Of a DNA stretch of 64,000 nucleotides, positions 1 through 7,191 are shown piece by piece. Where the stretch lies: contig NZ_JNYJ01000008.1 in the NCBI RefSeq assembly GCF_000716715.1, positions 62,001 to 126,000 on the forward strand. Direction: 5' to 3'. The stretch comes from Dactylosporangium aurantiacum (lineage in GTDB: Bacteria; Actinomycetota; Actinomycetes; Mycobacteriales; Micromonosporaceae). The position numbers and the translations under genes were made by a program. The notes beneath the pieces were generated by a model that did no database searches, was not told where the DNA came from, and worked only from the letters and a program-made list of their open reading frames with translations. Every line of letters begins with the position of its first letter. The first letter of the stretch is position 1.

Positions 1-444
1 GACCCCGTCGACCCGACCCCGACCCGCGAGCGCGGCGTCCTGCTCGGCGACCTGACCGCCGCGACCGTCGAGGCCCTGCTCGCCACCGCCGGTCCCCAGG
101 TCGACGTGCCGCTCATCATGGTCGAGCTGCGCCATCTCGGCGGCGCCCTCGGCCGCCCGCCGGCGGTGCCGAACGCGGTCACCGGCCGCGACGCCGCGTA
201 CTCGCTGTTCGTCATCGGCCTCGGCCTGCCCGACCTGGTGCCGGTCGTGGACGCGGTCACCGACGCGGTCCTCGCCTCCGCCGACGCCACCGTGCCGGGC
301 GGCCTGCTGAACTTCTCCGGCGGCGGCACGCCGGAGGCCCTGCAGGCCAACTGGCCCCCGGCGGACCGCGACCGGCTGCTGCGGATCAAGCGCTCGTACG
401 ACCCGGCGAACATGTTCTCCACCAACCAGGCGATCCTCGCCTGA
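1..444 (+). CDS. C-terminal part of a FAD-binding (berberine bridge-type) oxidoreductase, 5' end outside the window
   Basis: The open frame enters from the left edge without a start, so only the last 147 residues are present. The end reads like the BBE domain that closes FAD-linked oxidases of the BBE/6-hydroxy-nicotine oxidase family: it has a substrate-side LRHLGGALGR stretch, and near the C-terminus RIKRSYDPANMF, the usual 'K..YDP.N.F' signature. Such enzymes hold FAD covalently and oxidise small alcohols, sugars or alkaloid-like compounds; the substrate cannot be told from this fragment. The FAD-binding half lies outside the window. Confidence 0.85.
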   Translation, partial: DPVDPTPTRERGVLLGDLTAATVEALLATAGPQVDVPLIMVELRHLGGALGRPPAVPNAVTGRDAAYSLFVIGLGLPDLVPVVDAVTDAVLASADATVPGGLLNFSGGGTPEALQANWPPADRDRLLRIKRSYDPANMFSTNQAILA

Positions 445-722
445 CAGCGCGGCCAGGCCACGGACGCGGCGGCTGACGGGCGGCGGACGCGGCGGCTGGT
501 GGTCGGTGGGCCTCTCCGCTCGACCAGCAGCCGCCCGCCGCCCCGAACACCGCCGCGCGTGCGACGGCGGCACGCCCACCACGGGTGGCGCCTGCCGCCG
601 TCCACAGGGCCGCCGCGCCCGGGCGCCCGCCCCGGTCAACGCCGACATCGCCGGCCACAGCCAGGACGGACGGCCCGCCATCCCACCGGTACACGCCGGC
701 GCGGTGGTGGCAGGATCGGCCC

Positions 723-1187
723 GTGGAGCTGAGAGCCGAGCTGCTGCCGCCCGCCGTCGCCGCGGAGCGCCTCGCGGAGGTGCGGGCGCGCATCGCCGCG
801 GTCCGGGGCCTGCTGGAGCGGGGCGACCCGCGGGCCGCCGACGAGATCGCCGCGCTCAACGACGCCACCGGCCACGAGTACACCGCCGATGACCTGCGCG
901 ACCAGTGCGGCGGCCCCAACCTCGACGAGCTGGCCGCCGAGGCCGCGGCTCCCCCGGTCCGGCGGACCCCGGCCACCAGCCGCGTCACCCGCGACGAGCT
1001 CGTCGAGATCGTGCGCCGCATCCTCGCCGCCGACCGGCACACCGACTTCTTCGTCGCCCTGTTCGAGGCGAACGTCATCATGCCCGGCGCCGCCGGCCTC
1101 ATCTTCCACCCGCCGCCGCACCTCGCCGGCGCCGAGGCGGAGGAGATCGTGGCCGCGGCGCTCGAGTACCGGCCGATCGCCCTCTGA
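723..1187 (+). CDS. Hypothetical protein, 154 aa
   Basis: I do not recognise the family. The frame from GTG 723 gives a 154-residue soluble, acidic, Ala/Glu-rich protein with no signal peptide or membrane segment. Residues about 1-65 look helical; the C-terminal part (about 85-154, ITRDELVEIVRRIL-like followed by a FFVALFEANVIMPGAAGL segment) looks like the small 'immunity/SMI-like' or e-set type actinobacterial hypotheticals, but this is impression only. The same frame is open back to 585, but the 445-722 stretch is not gene-like (contains a repeated GGACGCGGCGGCTG), so the GTG at 723 was preferred. It converges on the aldo/keto reductase with a 12-nt gap. Confidence 0.6.
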   Translation: MELRAELLPPAVAAERLAEVRARIAAVRGLLERGDPRAADEIAALNDATGHEYTADDLRDQCGGPNLDELAAEAAAPPVRRTPATSRVTRDELVEIVRRILAADRHTDFFVALFEANVIMPGAAGLIFHPPPHLAGAEAEEIVAAALEYRPIAL

Positions 1188-1199
1188 CGCGGGACCCCC

Positions 1200-2198
1200 T
1201 CAGACGGTCCCGAGGGCGTCCAGGGTCGCCGCGTCCAGGGTGACGTCGAGCGCGGCGACCGCCGCGTCGTACTGCGCCGCGGTCCGCGGGCCGATGAGCG
1301 TGACCCGCTCCGGGTCCCGCTGGTGCAGCAGCCAGGCCAGGACCAGCTGGTTGCCGGTCACGCCGAGCCCGGCCGCGACCCTGGCCACGGTCGCGAGACG
1401 GGCGTCGGTGTCGCCGCCCCGGTACGACTGCATCACGTGATGCGTCCCCCGCTTCGCCGGGTCGTCGTAGATGCCCTTGAGGATCGGCGAGTACGCCACC
1501 AGCGTCAGCTCCGGGTGCGCCCGCACGTACGCCAGCTGCTCGTCGTCCACAATGGACACCTTCGGGGTGGTCGGGCGCAGGTACGAGTGCTCCTGCTGCA
1601 CGGCGACGGGCGCGGGCCAGCCGTGCTCGGCGCACAGCGCGGCGATGCGCTCCAGGCGGGCCGTCGACACGTTGGACCAGCCGATGTGCCGGGTCTTGCC
1701 GGCGCCGACCAGCCCGGCGAGCGCCTCGAGGGTCTCCTCCAGCGGGGTCGCGAGGTCGTCGACGTGGACGTAGTACAGGTCGACGTGGTCCACGCCGAGC
1801 CGGCGCAGGCTCGCGTCGAGGGCGTGCCGCAGCGTGTCGGCGCCGGCTCCCGCGTACTGCGACGCGGAGGGGCGCCGGCCGTCCAGCGCGGCGGCCGGGT
1901 CGGCGACCCACGCGCTGCCCTTGGTCGCGAGGAACACCTCGTCGCGCCGGCCCCGCTTGGCGAACCACCGCCCGAGCAGCGACTCGCTCTCCCCGCCGGT
2001 GAACGGTCCCGCCCCCGCCGGCGGGTCGGGCCACCACGCGTAGCAGTCGGCGGTGTCCAGGAACGTGCCGCCGGCGTCGAGATACCGCTCCAGGATCAGG
2101 GTCGAAGTGTCCTCGTCGGTGCTGGTGCCCATCAACATGCAGCCGAGGGCGAGCGCGCTGACCTGCTCGCCGGTGCGGCCGAGTGGAACTGTTCGCAT
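1200..2198 (-). CDS. Aldo/keto reductase
   Basis: 332-residue NADPH-dependent aldo/keto reductase (AKR superfamily, TIM barrel, cytosolic). The catalytic tetrad is visible: Asp and Tyr in DTADCYAWW, Lys in ATKGSAW, His in YYVHVDD. The C-terminal IGPRTAAQ segment is the NADP-phosphate-binding part. The start ATG 2198 begins MRTVPLGRTGEQ, the standard AKR N-terminus; the frame is open further upstream but that part overlaps the MerR gene. The MerR regulator lies 47 nt upstream on the same strand and a MerR-type promoter sits in the gap, so the reductase is probably induced by a small molecule that MerR senses. Natural substrate unknown. Confidence 0.93.
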   Translation of the reverse strand: MRTVPLGRTGEQVSALALGCMLMGTSTDEDTSTLILERYLDAGGTFLDTADCYAWWPDPPAGAGPFTGGESESLLGRWFAKRGRRDEVFLATKGSAWVADPAAALDGRRPSASQYAGAGADTLRHALDASLRRLGVDHVDLYYVHVDDLATPLEETLEALAGLVGAGKTRHIGWSNVSTARLERIAALCAEHGWPAPVAVQQEHSYLRPTTPKVSIVDDEQLAYVRAHPELTLVAYSPILKGIYDDPAKRGTHHVMQSYRGGDTDARLATVARVAAGLGVTGNQLVLAWLLHQRDPERVTLIGPRTAAQYDAAVAALDVTLDAATLDALGTV

Positions 2199-2205
2199 AC
2201 GGCCG

Positions 2206-2236
2206 ACGCTAGGACCTGGAGCGCGCACCAGGTCAA
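2206..2236 (-). promoter_or_regulatory. MerR-type promoter/operator of the aldo/keto reductase gene
   Basis: Read on the minus strand: -35 TTGACC (2236-2231), -10 TAGCGT (2211-2206), separated by 19 nt, the over-long spacer typical of MerR-activated promoters. Between them lies a near-perfect 22-bp palindrome, GACCTGG-T-GCGCGC-T-CCAGGTC, with a single mismatched pair. The -10 ends 7 nt before ATG 2198, so the transcript should start at or next to the start codon (leaderless). Confidence 0.88.
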
Positions 2237-2245
2237 GCCGCGGCC

Positions 2246-2629
2246 CTACGCCGACGTGCGCTGCTGCATGCGGCCCAGCTCCCGCCGATACCAGCCGATC
2301 TTCTCCTTGATCCTGGCCTGCTCGTCGCGCAGTTCGGCGATCTTGCGCTCGATGTCCCGGTCGTGCTCCTCGAGCAGCTCGGCGCGCTCGGCGAAGGTGC
2401 CGTCGCCGTCGCGGGCCAGCTCGGCGTAGCGGCGCATCCGGGCGATCGGCATGCCGGTGTCCCGCAGGCAGCGCAGCACGTCCAGCCACGCGAGGTCGTC
2501 GTCGGTGAACAGCCGCTGCCCACCGGCGGTGCGGTCGATGCCGTCGAGCAGGCCGATGCGCTCGTAGTAGCGCAGCGTGTCGAGGCTGAACCCGGTCTTC
2601 TGGGCGGTCTCCCGCGGCGAGTACGGCAT
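2246..2629 (-). CDS. MerR family transcriptional regulator
   Basis: 127 residues. N-terminal winged helix (about 3-70) with the family marks GFSLDTLRYYERIGLL and GQRLFTDDDLAWL, followed by a long coiled coil (about 75-120, rich in Glu/Arg/Lys) that forms the antiparallel dimer. No Cys-based metal site, so it belongs to the 'effector unknown' MerR branch that often sits beside aldo/keto reductases. It starts 3 nt after the stop of the hydrolase gene (likely one transcript) and should twist the 19-bp-spacer promoter in front of the downstream aldo/keto reductase. Confidence 0.93.
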   Translation of the reverse strand: MPYSPRETAQKTGFSLDTLRYYERIGLLDGIDRTAGGQRLFTDDDLAWLDVLRCLRDTGMPIARMRRYAELARDGDGTFAERAELLEEHDRDIERKIAELRDEQARIKEKIGWYRRELGRMQQRTSA

Positions 2630-2632
2630 ACC

Positions 2633-3445
2633 TCAGTTTCCCACGACGCCGCGGATCGCATCGCCCAGCGCACGCATGGTCGCCAGCACCTCACCGACCG
2701 TCGCCACCTCCGGTGGCCAGTTCGCGAGGACGGCGTAGCTGACCGGACCGGCCGGGCCGGTGACCACCCCGACGTCCGCGCGGACCCCCTCGTCGGTGCC
2801 GGTCTTGTTGCGCAGCACCACGCCGGCGTGCGACAGCGGGTCGAGGTCGAACGCCGACGCCACCATCGACAGGTCCGCCGACGTGCCCAGCCACCGCAGC
2901 ACCTGCGGCCCGCCGTCAAGGTCCGGCAGCCGGTGCAGCAGCAGCGACAGCTCCTCGGCGCTGCCGGAGGACAGCCGCGGCGGGTGCGCGGCGGTCCGCA
3001 CGTCGCGGACCACGTCGTGCAGCGCCGTCGCGGTCAGGCCGAGCGACCCGGCGAGCGCCGCGACCCGGTCCAGCCCGGCGTGGCGCAGCAGCACGTTGGT
3101 GGCCAGGTTGTCGCTCACCGAGGCGACCAGCACGGCGAGGTCACCGGCCGGGAGCACGTCGGTGGACAGGTGCTGCCACAACCCCGAGTCGGCGACCGGC
3201 TCGACGTCACGCCGGTCGCACGGCAGGTCGAGCGGCACGCTGCGCGCGACCTGCAGCAGCAACAGCAGCTTGCCGACGCTCGCGGTGGACAGCACCAGCT
3301 CCGGCCGGTGCGCGTGCAGCACCGCCCCACCGGCGTCGCGGACGCACACGGACCAGGTGACGGCCGTGTCTGTCCCCCGACCGGCCGGCGCATTCCGCCG
3401 GACCGTCAGATCAGGCCAGTGCACGTCCGGCCGATGGCGAGGCAT
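2633..3445 (-). CDS. Class A beta-lactamase-fold serine hydrolase without signal peptide
   Basis: About 270 residues from ATG 3445. The penicillin-interacting motifs are in order: SxxK as SVGK (Ser56, Lys59), SDN at about 111-113, KTG at about 214-216. An omega-loop ExxLN (Glu166 equivalent) is not evident; the corresponding stretch reads HPPRLSSGSAEE. No Sec/Tat signal or lipobox is seen, so as annotated the enzyme would be cytosolic. A shorter start (GTG 3349) is possible. The ATG overlaps the divergent start of the GH114 gene by 2 bp, which makes the start uncertain. The stop lies 3 nt before the MerR gene. Whether it degrades beta-lactams is doubtful without the Glu. Confidence 0.82.
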   Translation of the reverse strand: MPRHRPDVHWPDLTVRRNAPAGRGTDTAVTWSVCVRDAGGAVLHAHRPELVLSTASVGKLLLLLQVARSVPLDLPCDRRDVEPVADSGLWQHLSTDVLPAGDLAVLVASVSDNLATNVLLRHAGLDRVAALAGSLGLTATALHDVVRDVRTAAHPPRLSSGSAEELSLLLHRLPDLDGGPQVLRWLGTSADLSMVASAFDLDPLSHAGVVLRNKTGTDEGVRADVGVVTGPAGPVSYAVLANWPPEVATVGEVLATMRALGDAIRGVVGN

Positions 3446-4232
3446 GCGACACACCCCCCGCACCCTGCTCGTGGCCCTGACGGCCCTCTTCGTCGTCGTC
3501 GCGTCGTCCACGGTACCGGCAGCCGCCGCCGCCCCGCGCACCTGGTGGAAGCCGGCCGTGGGCGCGACGTGGCAGCTGCAGTACACCGGCACGCTGGACC
3601 TCTCCGTGCCCGCCGACGTGTACGACATCGACGGCGCCGACGCCACGAAGGCCCAGGTGACGAAGTTGCACACGGCCGGCCGCAAGGTCCTGTGCTACGT
3701 GGACGCCGGCTCGTGGGAGAACTGGCGCACCGACGCCGCCCGCTTCCCGGCCGCGGTGCTCGGCAAGGCCCTCGACGGCTGGGCGGGCGAGCGGTGGCTG
3801 GACATCCGGCAGTGGGACACGCTGCGCCCGATCCTCACCGACCGCTTCGCCGTGTGCAAGGCCAAGGGCTTCGACGCCGTCGACCCGGACAACATGGACG
3901 GCTACGCCAACCCGTCGGGCTTCCCGCTCACCGCCGCCGACCAGCTGCTGTTCAACCGCAGGGTCGCCGACCTGGCACACTCCCTCGGCCTGGCCGTCGG
4001 CCTGAAGAACGACCTCGAACAGGTCACCAAACTGCACCCGTCCTTCGACTTCGCCGTCAACGAGTCGTGCGTGCAATGGAAGGAGTGCGCGGCGCTCGGC
4101 CCGTTCGTCACCACCGGCAAGCCGGTGTTCCACGTCGAGTACAAGGCGTCGTCCTGCCCGACGGCGGCGAACCTGCGCTTCAGCTCGATCCGCAAGAACC
4201 TGCGCCTGGACGCCTTCCGCGCCGCCTGCTGA
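3444..4232 (+). CDS. Secreted GH114-type endo-alpha-1,4-polygalactosaminidase-like protein
   Basis: 262 residues with a clear signal peptide (residues 1-about 29, hydrophobic core LLVALTALFVVVASS, then an AAAAAP cleavage region). The mature part matches glycosidase family GH114/TM1410 (TIM barrel): WQLQYTGTLD, VLCYVDAGSWE, DAVDPDNMDGYAN, and LKNDLEQV. Asp residues in YDIDGAD and in DPDNMDG are the likely acid/base pair, by analogy. Members cleave galactosamine-containing exopolysaccharide. Extracellular. The start codon shares 2 bp with the divergent hydrolase start; no separate promoter space exists, so regulation is unclear. Cys pairs (SC/EC and C-terminal C) suggest disulfides. Confidence 0.88.
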   Translation: MRHTPRTLLVALTALFVVVASSTVPAAAAAPRTWWKPAVGATWQLQYTGTLDLSVPADVYDIDGADATKAQVTKLHTAGRKVLCYVDAGSWENWRTDAARFPAAVLGKALDGWAGERWLDIRQWDTLRPILTDRFAVCKAKGFDAVDPDNMDGYANPSGFPLTAADQLLFNRRVADLAHSLGLAVGLKNDLEQVTKLHPSFDFAVNESCVQWKECAALGPFVTTGKPVFHVEYKASSCPTAANLRFSSIRKNLRLDAFRAAC

Positions 4233-4290
4233 CCGCCGCTGACTGTTGTGACCGCGACGCAATCACCGCCCCAGCATGCGGTCCGGCCGC

Positions 4291-4407
4291 GCCGACCGAG
4301 GCAAGGCTCGACGCCGACCGAGGCAAGGCTCGCCGCCGACCGAGACGAGGCTCGCCGCCGACCGAGACGAGGCGCCGACCGAGACGAGGCGCCGACCGAG
4401 GCGAGGT
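4291..4407 (+). repeat. Minisatellite between convergent genes (22-bp and 17-bp units)
   Basis: Three near-identical 22-bp units beginning GCCGACCGAG, then three 17-bp units GCCGACCGAGACGAGGC, run from 4291 to the stop codon of the histidine kinase gene at 4407. The whole 4233-4406 gap between the convergent GH114 and kinase genes shows no gene. Confidence 0.85.
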
Positions 4408-5516
4408 CATTCGAGGCGCCGGAAGTCGACGGTGACGTCGAGGCCGCCCTCGGGGCGGGGCAGCACGCGCAGGGCCGCACCGTGGGCGGTGGCGATCGCC
4501 TGGACGATGGCCAGGCCGAGGCCGTGACCCTCGGTGCGGCGGCCGATCCGCTGCCCTTCCAAGCGCTGGAACGGCTGCAGCAGCCGCTCCACCTCATCGG
4601 CCGGGACGACCGCCCCGGTGTTGCGCACCGTGAGCCGGGGGGCGCCCCCCACCGTCGCCGTCGACACCTCGACCCAGCCGCCGTCGACGTTGTGCCGCAC
4701 GGCGTTGTCGACCAGGTTGGCCACCAGGCTCTCGGCCAGCCGCGGGTCGCCGGCACCGACCGCCGGGCCGAGGCCGGTGTCGACCCGGACGCCGCGGACC
4801 TTCGCCTCGTCCGCGCGGCGGCGCAGCGCGGCGGCCGCGATCTCGGCCAGGTCGACCGGCTCGTCCCGCTCGACGCCCTGCTCGCCGCTGGCCAGGGTGA
4901 GTAAGGCGTCGACGAGGCGCTCCTGGGCGGCGCCGAGGGCGAGCACCTCCTGGCACGCCTCGCGTAACGTGTCGACGGTGGCGTCGGGGTCGGCGAGGGC
5001 GACCTGCAGCAGGGCCCGCTCCGCCGCCAACGGGGTGCGCAGCTCGTGGGAGGCGTTGGCCACGAACCGCCGCTGCGACGCGAACGCGGCCTCGAGCCGC
5101 TCGAAGACGCTGTCCAGGGTCTCGGCGAGATCGGTGAATTCGTCGTCCTCGTCCTTGTCCTTGCGCCCTAGCCGCCCGAGCCGCCGGTTCAGGCTGTTCG
5201 CCGAGATGTCCTGAGCGGTGGCGATGATGGCCCGCAACGGACGCAGCACCCGGCCGGCGGTGATCCAGCCACCGACGACCGCGATGCAGCTGGACAGCAG
5301 CACCGTCGCCACGATGATGCGCAGCATCCGGTCGTCGCCGGGTGACGGGGGCGGCGTCGCGGGCGAATGGTAGATGTCGTCGGCCGGGGCGGTGGCGGCC
5401 GATCCGTAGGTGAACAGTCCGATGCCGGAGACCACGGCGAGGACGAACGGCACCGCGTACAGCAGCGTGAGCCGCATCTGCAGGCCGCGCCGCCGGCGGC
5501 GGGGAGCGGCGCTCAC
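4407..5516 (-). CDS. Two-component sensor histidine kinase
   Basis: 369 residues from GTG 5516, which overlaps the response-regulator stop in a GTGA, so the pair is translationally coupled. Two membrane helices (about 17-37 and 65-86) flank a short Pro-rich extracytoplasmic loop of about 27 residues, too small for a ligand domain, so it probably senses within the membrane or the envelope. HAMP-like region about 87-145, H-box SHELRTPLA with phospho-acceptor His157, N-box LVDNAVRH, G-boxes with GHGLGLAIV. It should phosphorylate the partner encoded just upstream. The divergent ABC-2 transporter and the shared TGTCA-box region suggest an envelope-stress/antibiotic response, an inference from layout. 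Confidence 0.93.
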   Translation of the reverse strand: MSAAPRRRRRGLQMRLTLLYAVPFVLAVVSGIGLFTYGSAATAPADDIYHSPATPPPSPGDDRMLRIIVATVLLSSCIAVVGGWITAGRVLRPLRAIIATAQDISANSLNRRLGRLGRKDKDEDDEFTDLAETLDSVFERLEAAFASQRRFVANASHELRTPLAAERALLQVALADPDATVDTLREACQEVLALGAAQERLVDALLTLASGEQGVERDEPVDLAEIAAAALRRRADEAKVRGVRVDTGLGPAVGAGDPRLAESLVANLVDNAVRHNVDGGWVEVSTATVGGAPRLTVRNTGAVVPADEVERLLQPFQRLEGQRIGRRTEGHGLGLAIVQAIATAHGAALRVLPRPEGGLDVTVDFRRLE

Positions 5517-6175
5517 GGCTCGCCGATGCGGTAGCCGGCCTCGCGGACCGTGTGGATGAGCTCGGGTGCGCCGAGCTTGCCGCGCAGCCGGCGGATCGTC
5601 GTCTTCACCACCGTCGTGAACGGGTCGGCGGCCTCGTCCCACACCCGCTCCAGCAGGTCCTCCGCGGAGACCGGCCGGCCGTCGGCGGCGAGCAGGCACT
5701 CCAGGACGCCGAACTCCTTCGGGCTGAGCTCCAGGCGGCGCCCCGCCCTGGTCGCGACCCGGCGGGCCGGGTCGAGGGTGAGGTCGCCGAGCTCGTACAC
5801 CGTCGGCAGCGCGACCGCCGGCCGCCGCGCCAGGGCCCGCACCCGCGCCACGAGCTCCTCGAAGTCGAACGGCTTCGGCAGATAGTCGTCGGCGCCGAGG
5901 CCGAGGCCGTCGACGCGCTGCTTGACGGTGCTGGCCGCGGTCAGCATCAGCACCCGGCTGCTGGAGCCCGCCGCGACGATCCGCCGGCACACCTCGTCGC
6001 CGTGCACGCCGGGCAGGTCGCGGTCCAGGACGACCACGTCATACCGGTTCACGGCGAGCCGGTCGAGGGCCTCCACGCCGTCGAGGACGACGTCGACCGC
6101 CATGCCCTCGCGGCGCAGCCCCGTGCCGACCGTCCTGGCCAGGACCTCGAAGTCTTCGATCACCAGCACCCGCAT
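5513..6175 (-). CDS. OmpR/PhoB-family response regulator
   Basis: 220 residues. Receiver domain (1-about 115): acidic pocket ED at 7-8, phospho-acceptor Asp51 in VVVLDRDLPG, Lys in LPKPFDF. Winged-helix DNA-binding domain (about 125-218): LELSPKEFGVLECLL, VVKTTIRRLRGKLG, HTVREAGYRI. Start ATG 6175 gives the usual MRVLVIEDF beginning. The gene lies divergent to the ABC transporter, and four TGTCA direct repeats in the 86-bp gap are probably its own binding sites. Confidence 0.95.
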   Translation of the reverse strand: MRVLVIEDFEVLARTVGTGLRREGMAVDVVLDGVEALDRLAVNRYDVVVLDRDLPGVHGDEVCRRIVAAGSSSRVLMLTAASTVKQRVDGLGLGADDYLPKPFDFEELVARVRALARRPAVALPTVYELGDLTLDPARRVATRAGRRLELSPKEFGVLECLLAADGRPVSAEDLLERVWDEAADPFTTVVKTTIRRLRGKLGAPELIHTVREAGYRIGEP

Positions 6176-6199
6176 GCCACCACCATGCCAGGTCGTCGG

Positions 6200-6254
6200 T
6201 GTCAACGAGGTGTCAGCGGCTGTCACCGTGCTGTCACCGCCCCGCCGGTACAAC
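6200..6254 (+). promoter_or_regulatory. Response-regulator binding region (four TGTCA direct repeats) and -10 box of the ABC operon
   Basis: TGTCA occurs at 6200-6204, 6211-6215, 6221-6225 and 6232-6236, spaced 11, 10 and 11 bp, i.e. on one face of the helix as expected for tandem OmpR/PhoB dimers. A -10 candidate TACAAC (6249-6254) follows the last repeat by about one helical turn, the pho-box geometry where the regulator replaces the -35. ATG 6262 is 7 nt past the -10. Confidence 0.8.
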
Positions 6255-6261
6255 GGGACGC

Positions 6262-7191
6262 ATGATTGTCGTCAACGGCCTCCGCAAGCGATTCGGGTCG
6301 CACACCGCCCTCGACGGGATGACGTTCAGCGTCGAGCCCGGCCAGGTCACCGGCTTCGTCGGGCCCAACGGCGCCGGCAAGTCCACCACCATGCGGGTGA
6401 TCCTGGGCCTCGACGCGCCCGACGCCGGCACCGCGCTCGTCGGCGGCCGGCCATACCGCACGCTGCGCCGCCCGCTGTGCCACCTGGGTTCGCTGCTCGA
6501 CGCGGGCGCGCTGCAGCCTGGCCGCACCGCCCGCAACCACCTGCTGTGGCTCGCGCACTCCCAGGGGCTGCCCGCCCGCCGCGTCGACGAGGTGCTGGAG
6601 CGCGCCGGCCTGCAGGGCGTCGCCCGCCGCGCCGCCGGCGGCTTCTCCCTCGGCATGCGCCAGCGGCTCGGCATCGCCGCCGCCCTGCTCGGCGACCCAC
6701 CGGCGCTCATGCTCGACGAGCCGTTCAACGGCATGGACCCCGAGGGCATCGTGTGGATGCGCCAGCACCTGCGCGGGCTGGCCGCCGAGGGCCGGGCGGT
6801 GCTCGTGTCCAGCCACCTGATGAGCGAGCTGCAGGACACCGCCGACCATGTCGTGGTCGCCGGCCGCGGCCAGGTGATCGCCGACACCAGCATCGCCGCC
6901 CTGCTGCAGGCGGCCGCCGCCGGCCGGGTCACCGTGCGCCTCGGTGCCCCCTTCGTCGATGTCGCGGCAGATGTACTGGACTCAGCCGGCGCCACCGCCG
7001 TCCGCACCGACGAGGGCACGCTCACCGTCACCGGCCTGCCGGCCGAGGCGGTCGTGGCGGCGCTGACCGGCGGCGGGGTGCCGTTCGCCGAGATCTCCAC
7101 CCACCGCGCCACCCTGGAGGAGGCCTATCTGGAGCTGACCCGCGACGCCGTCGAGTTCCGCGCCACGACCGCCCCGCAGGTGACCCGATGA
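6262..7191 (+). CDS. ABC transporter ATP-binding protein (ABC-2 export type)
   Basis: 309 residues. Walker A GPNGAGKST (about 34-42), Q-loop region, signature FSLGMRQRLG, Walker B ALMLDEPFNGMDPEG, switch His in VSSHLMSELQ. The C-terminal about 90 residues are the extra domain seen in bacitracin/lantibiotic-type exporters (BcrA/NatA-like). Start ATG 6262 is supported by the nearby -10 box; the mRNA is probably leaderless. The stop overlaps the next start in ATGA, so it works with the two following permeases. Likely controlled by the divergent two-component system. Confidence 0.94.
   Translation: MIVVNGLRKRFGSHTALDGMTFSVEPGQVTGFVGPNGAGKSTTMRVILGLDAPDAGTALVGGRPYRTLRRPLCHLGSLLDAGALQPGRTARNHLLWLAHSQGLPARRVDEVLERAGLQGVARRAAGGFSLGMRQRLGIAAALLGDPPALMLDEPFNGMDPEGIVWMRQHLRGLAAEGRAVLVSSHLMSELQDTADHVVVAGRGQVIADTSIAALLQAAAAGRVTVRLGAPFVDVAADVLDSAGATAVRTDEGTLTVTGLPAEAVVAALTGGGVPFAEISTHRATLEEAYLELTRDAVEFRATTAPQVTR

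Noticed and set aside
386..1102. Minus-strand frame over the 3' end of the oxidoreductase and the first hypothetical gene
   Set aside because: Ser/Arg/Ala-rich nonsense; the plus-strand frame from 723 has the better composition, though neither is backed by a known family.
2363..4435. Long plus-strand frame across MerR, hydrolase and GH114 genes
   Set aside because: It crosses three well-supported genes in the wrong phase and has Arg/Gln/His-rich sequence typical of antisense frames.
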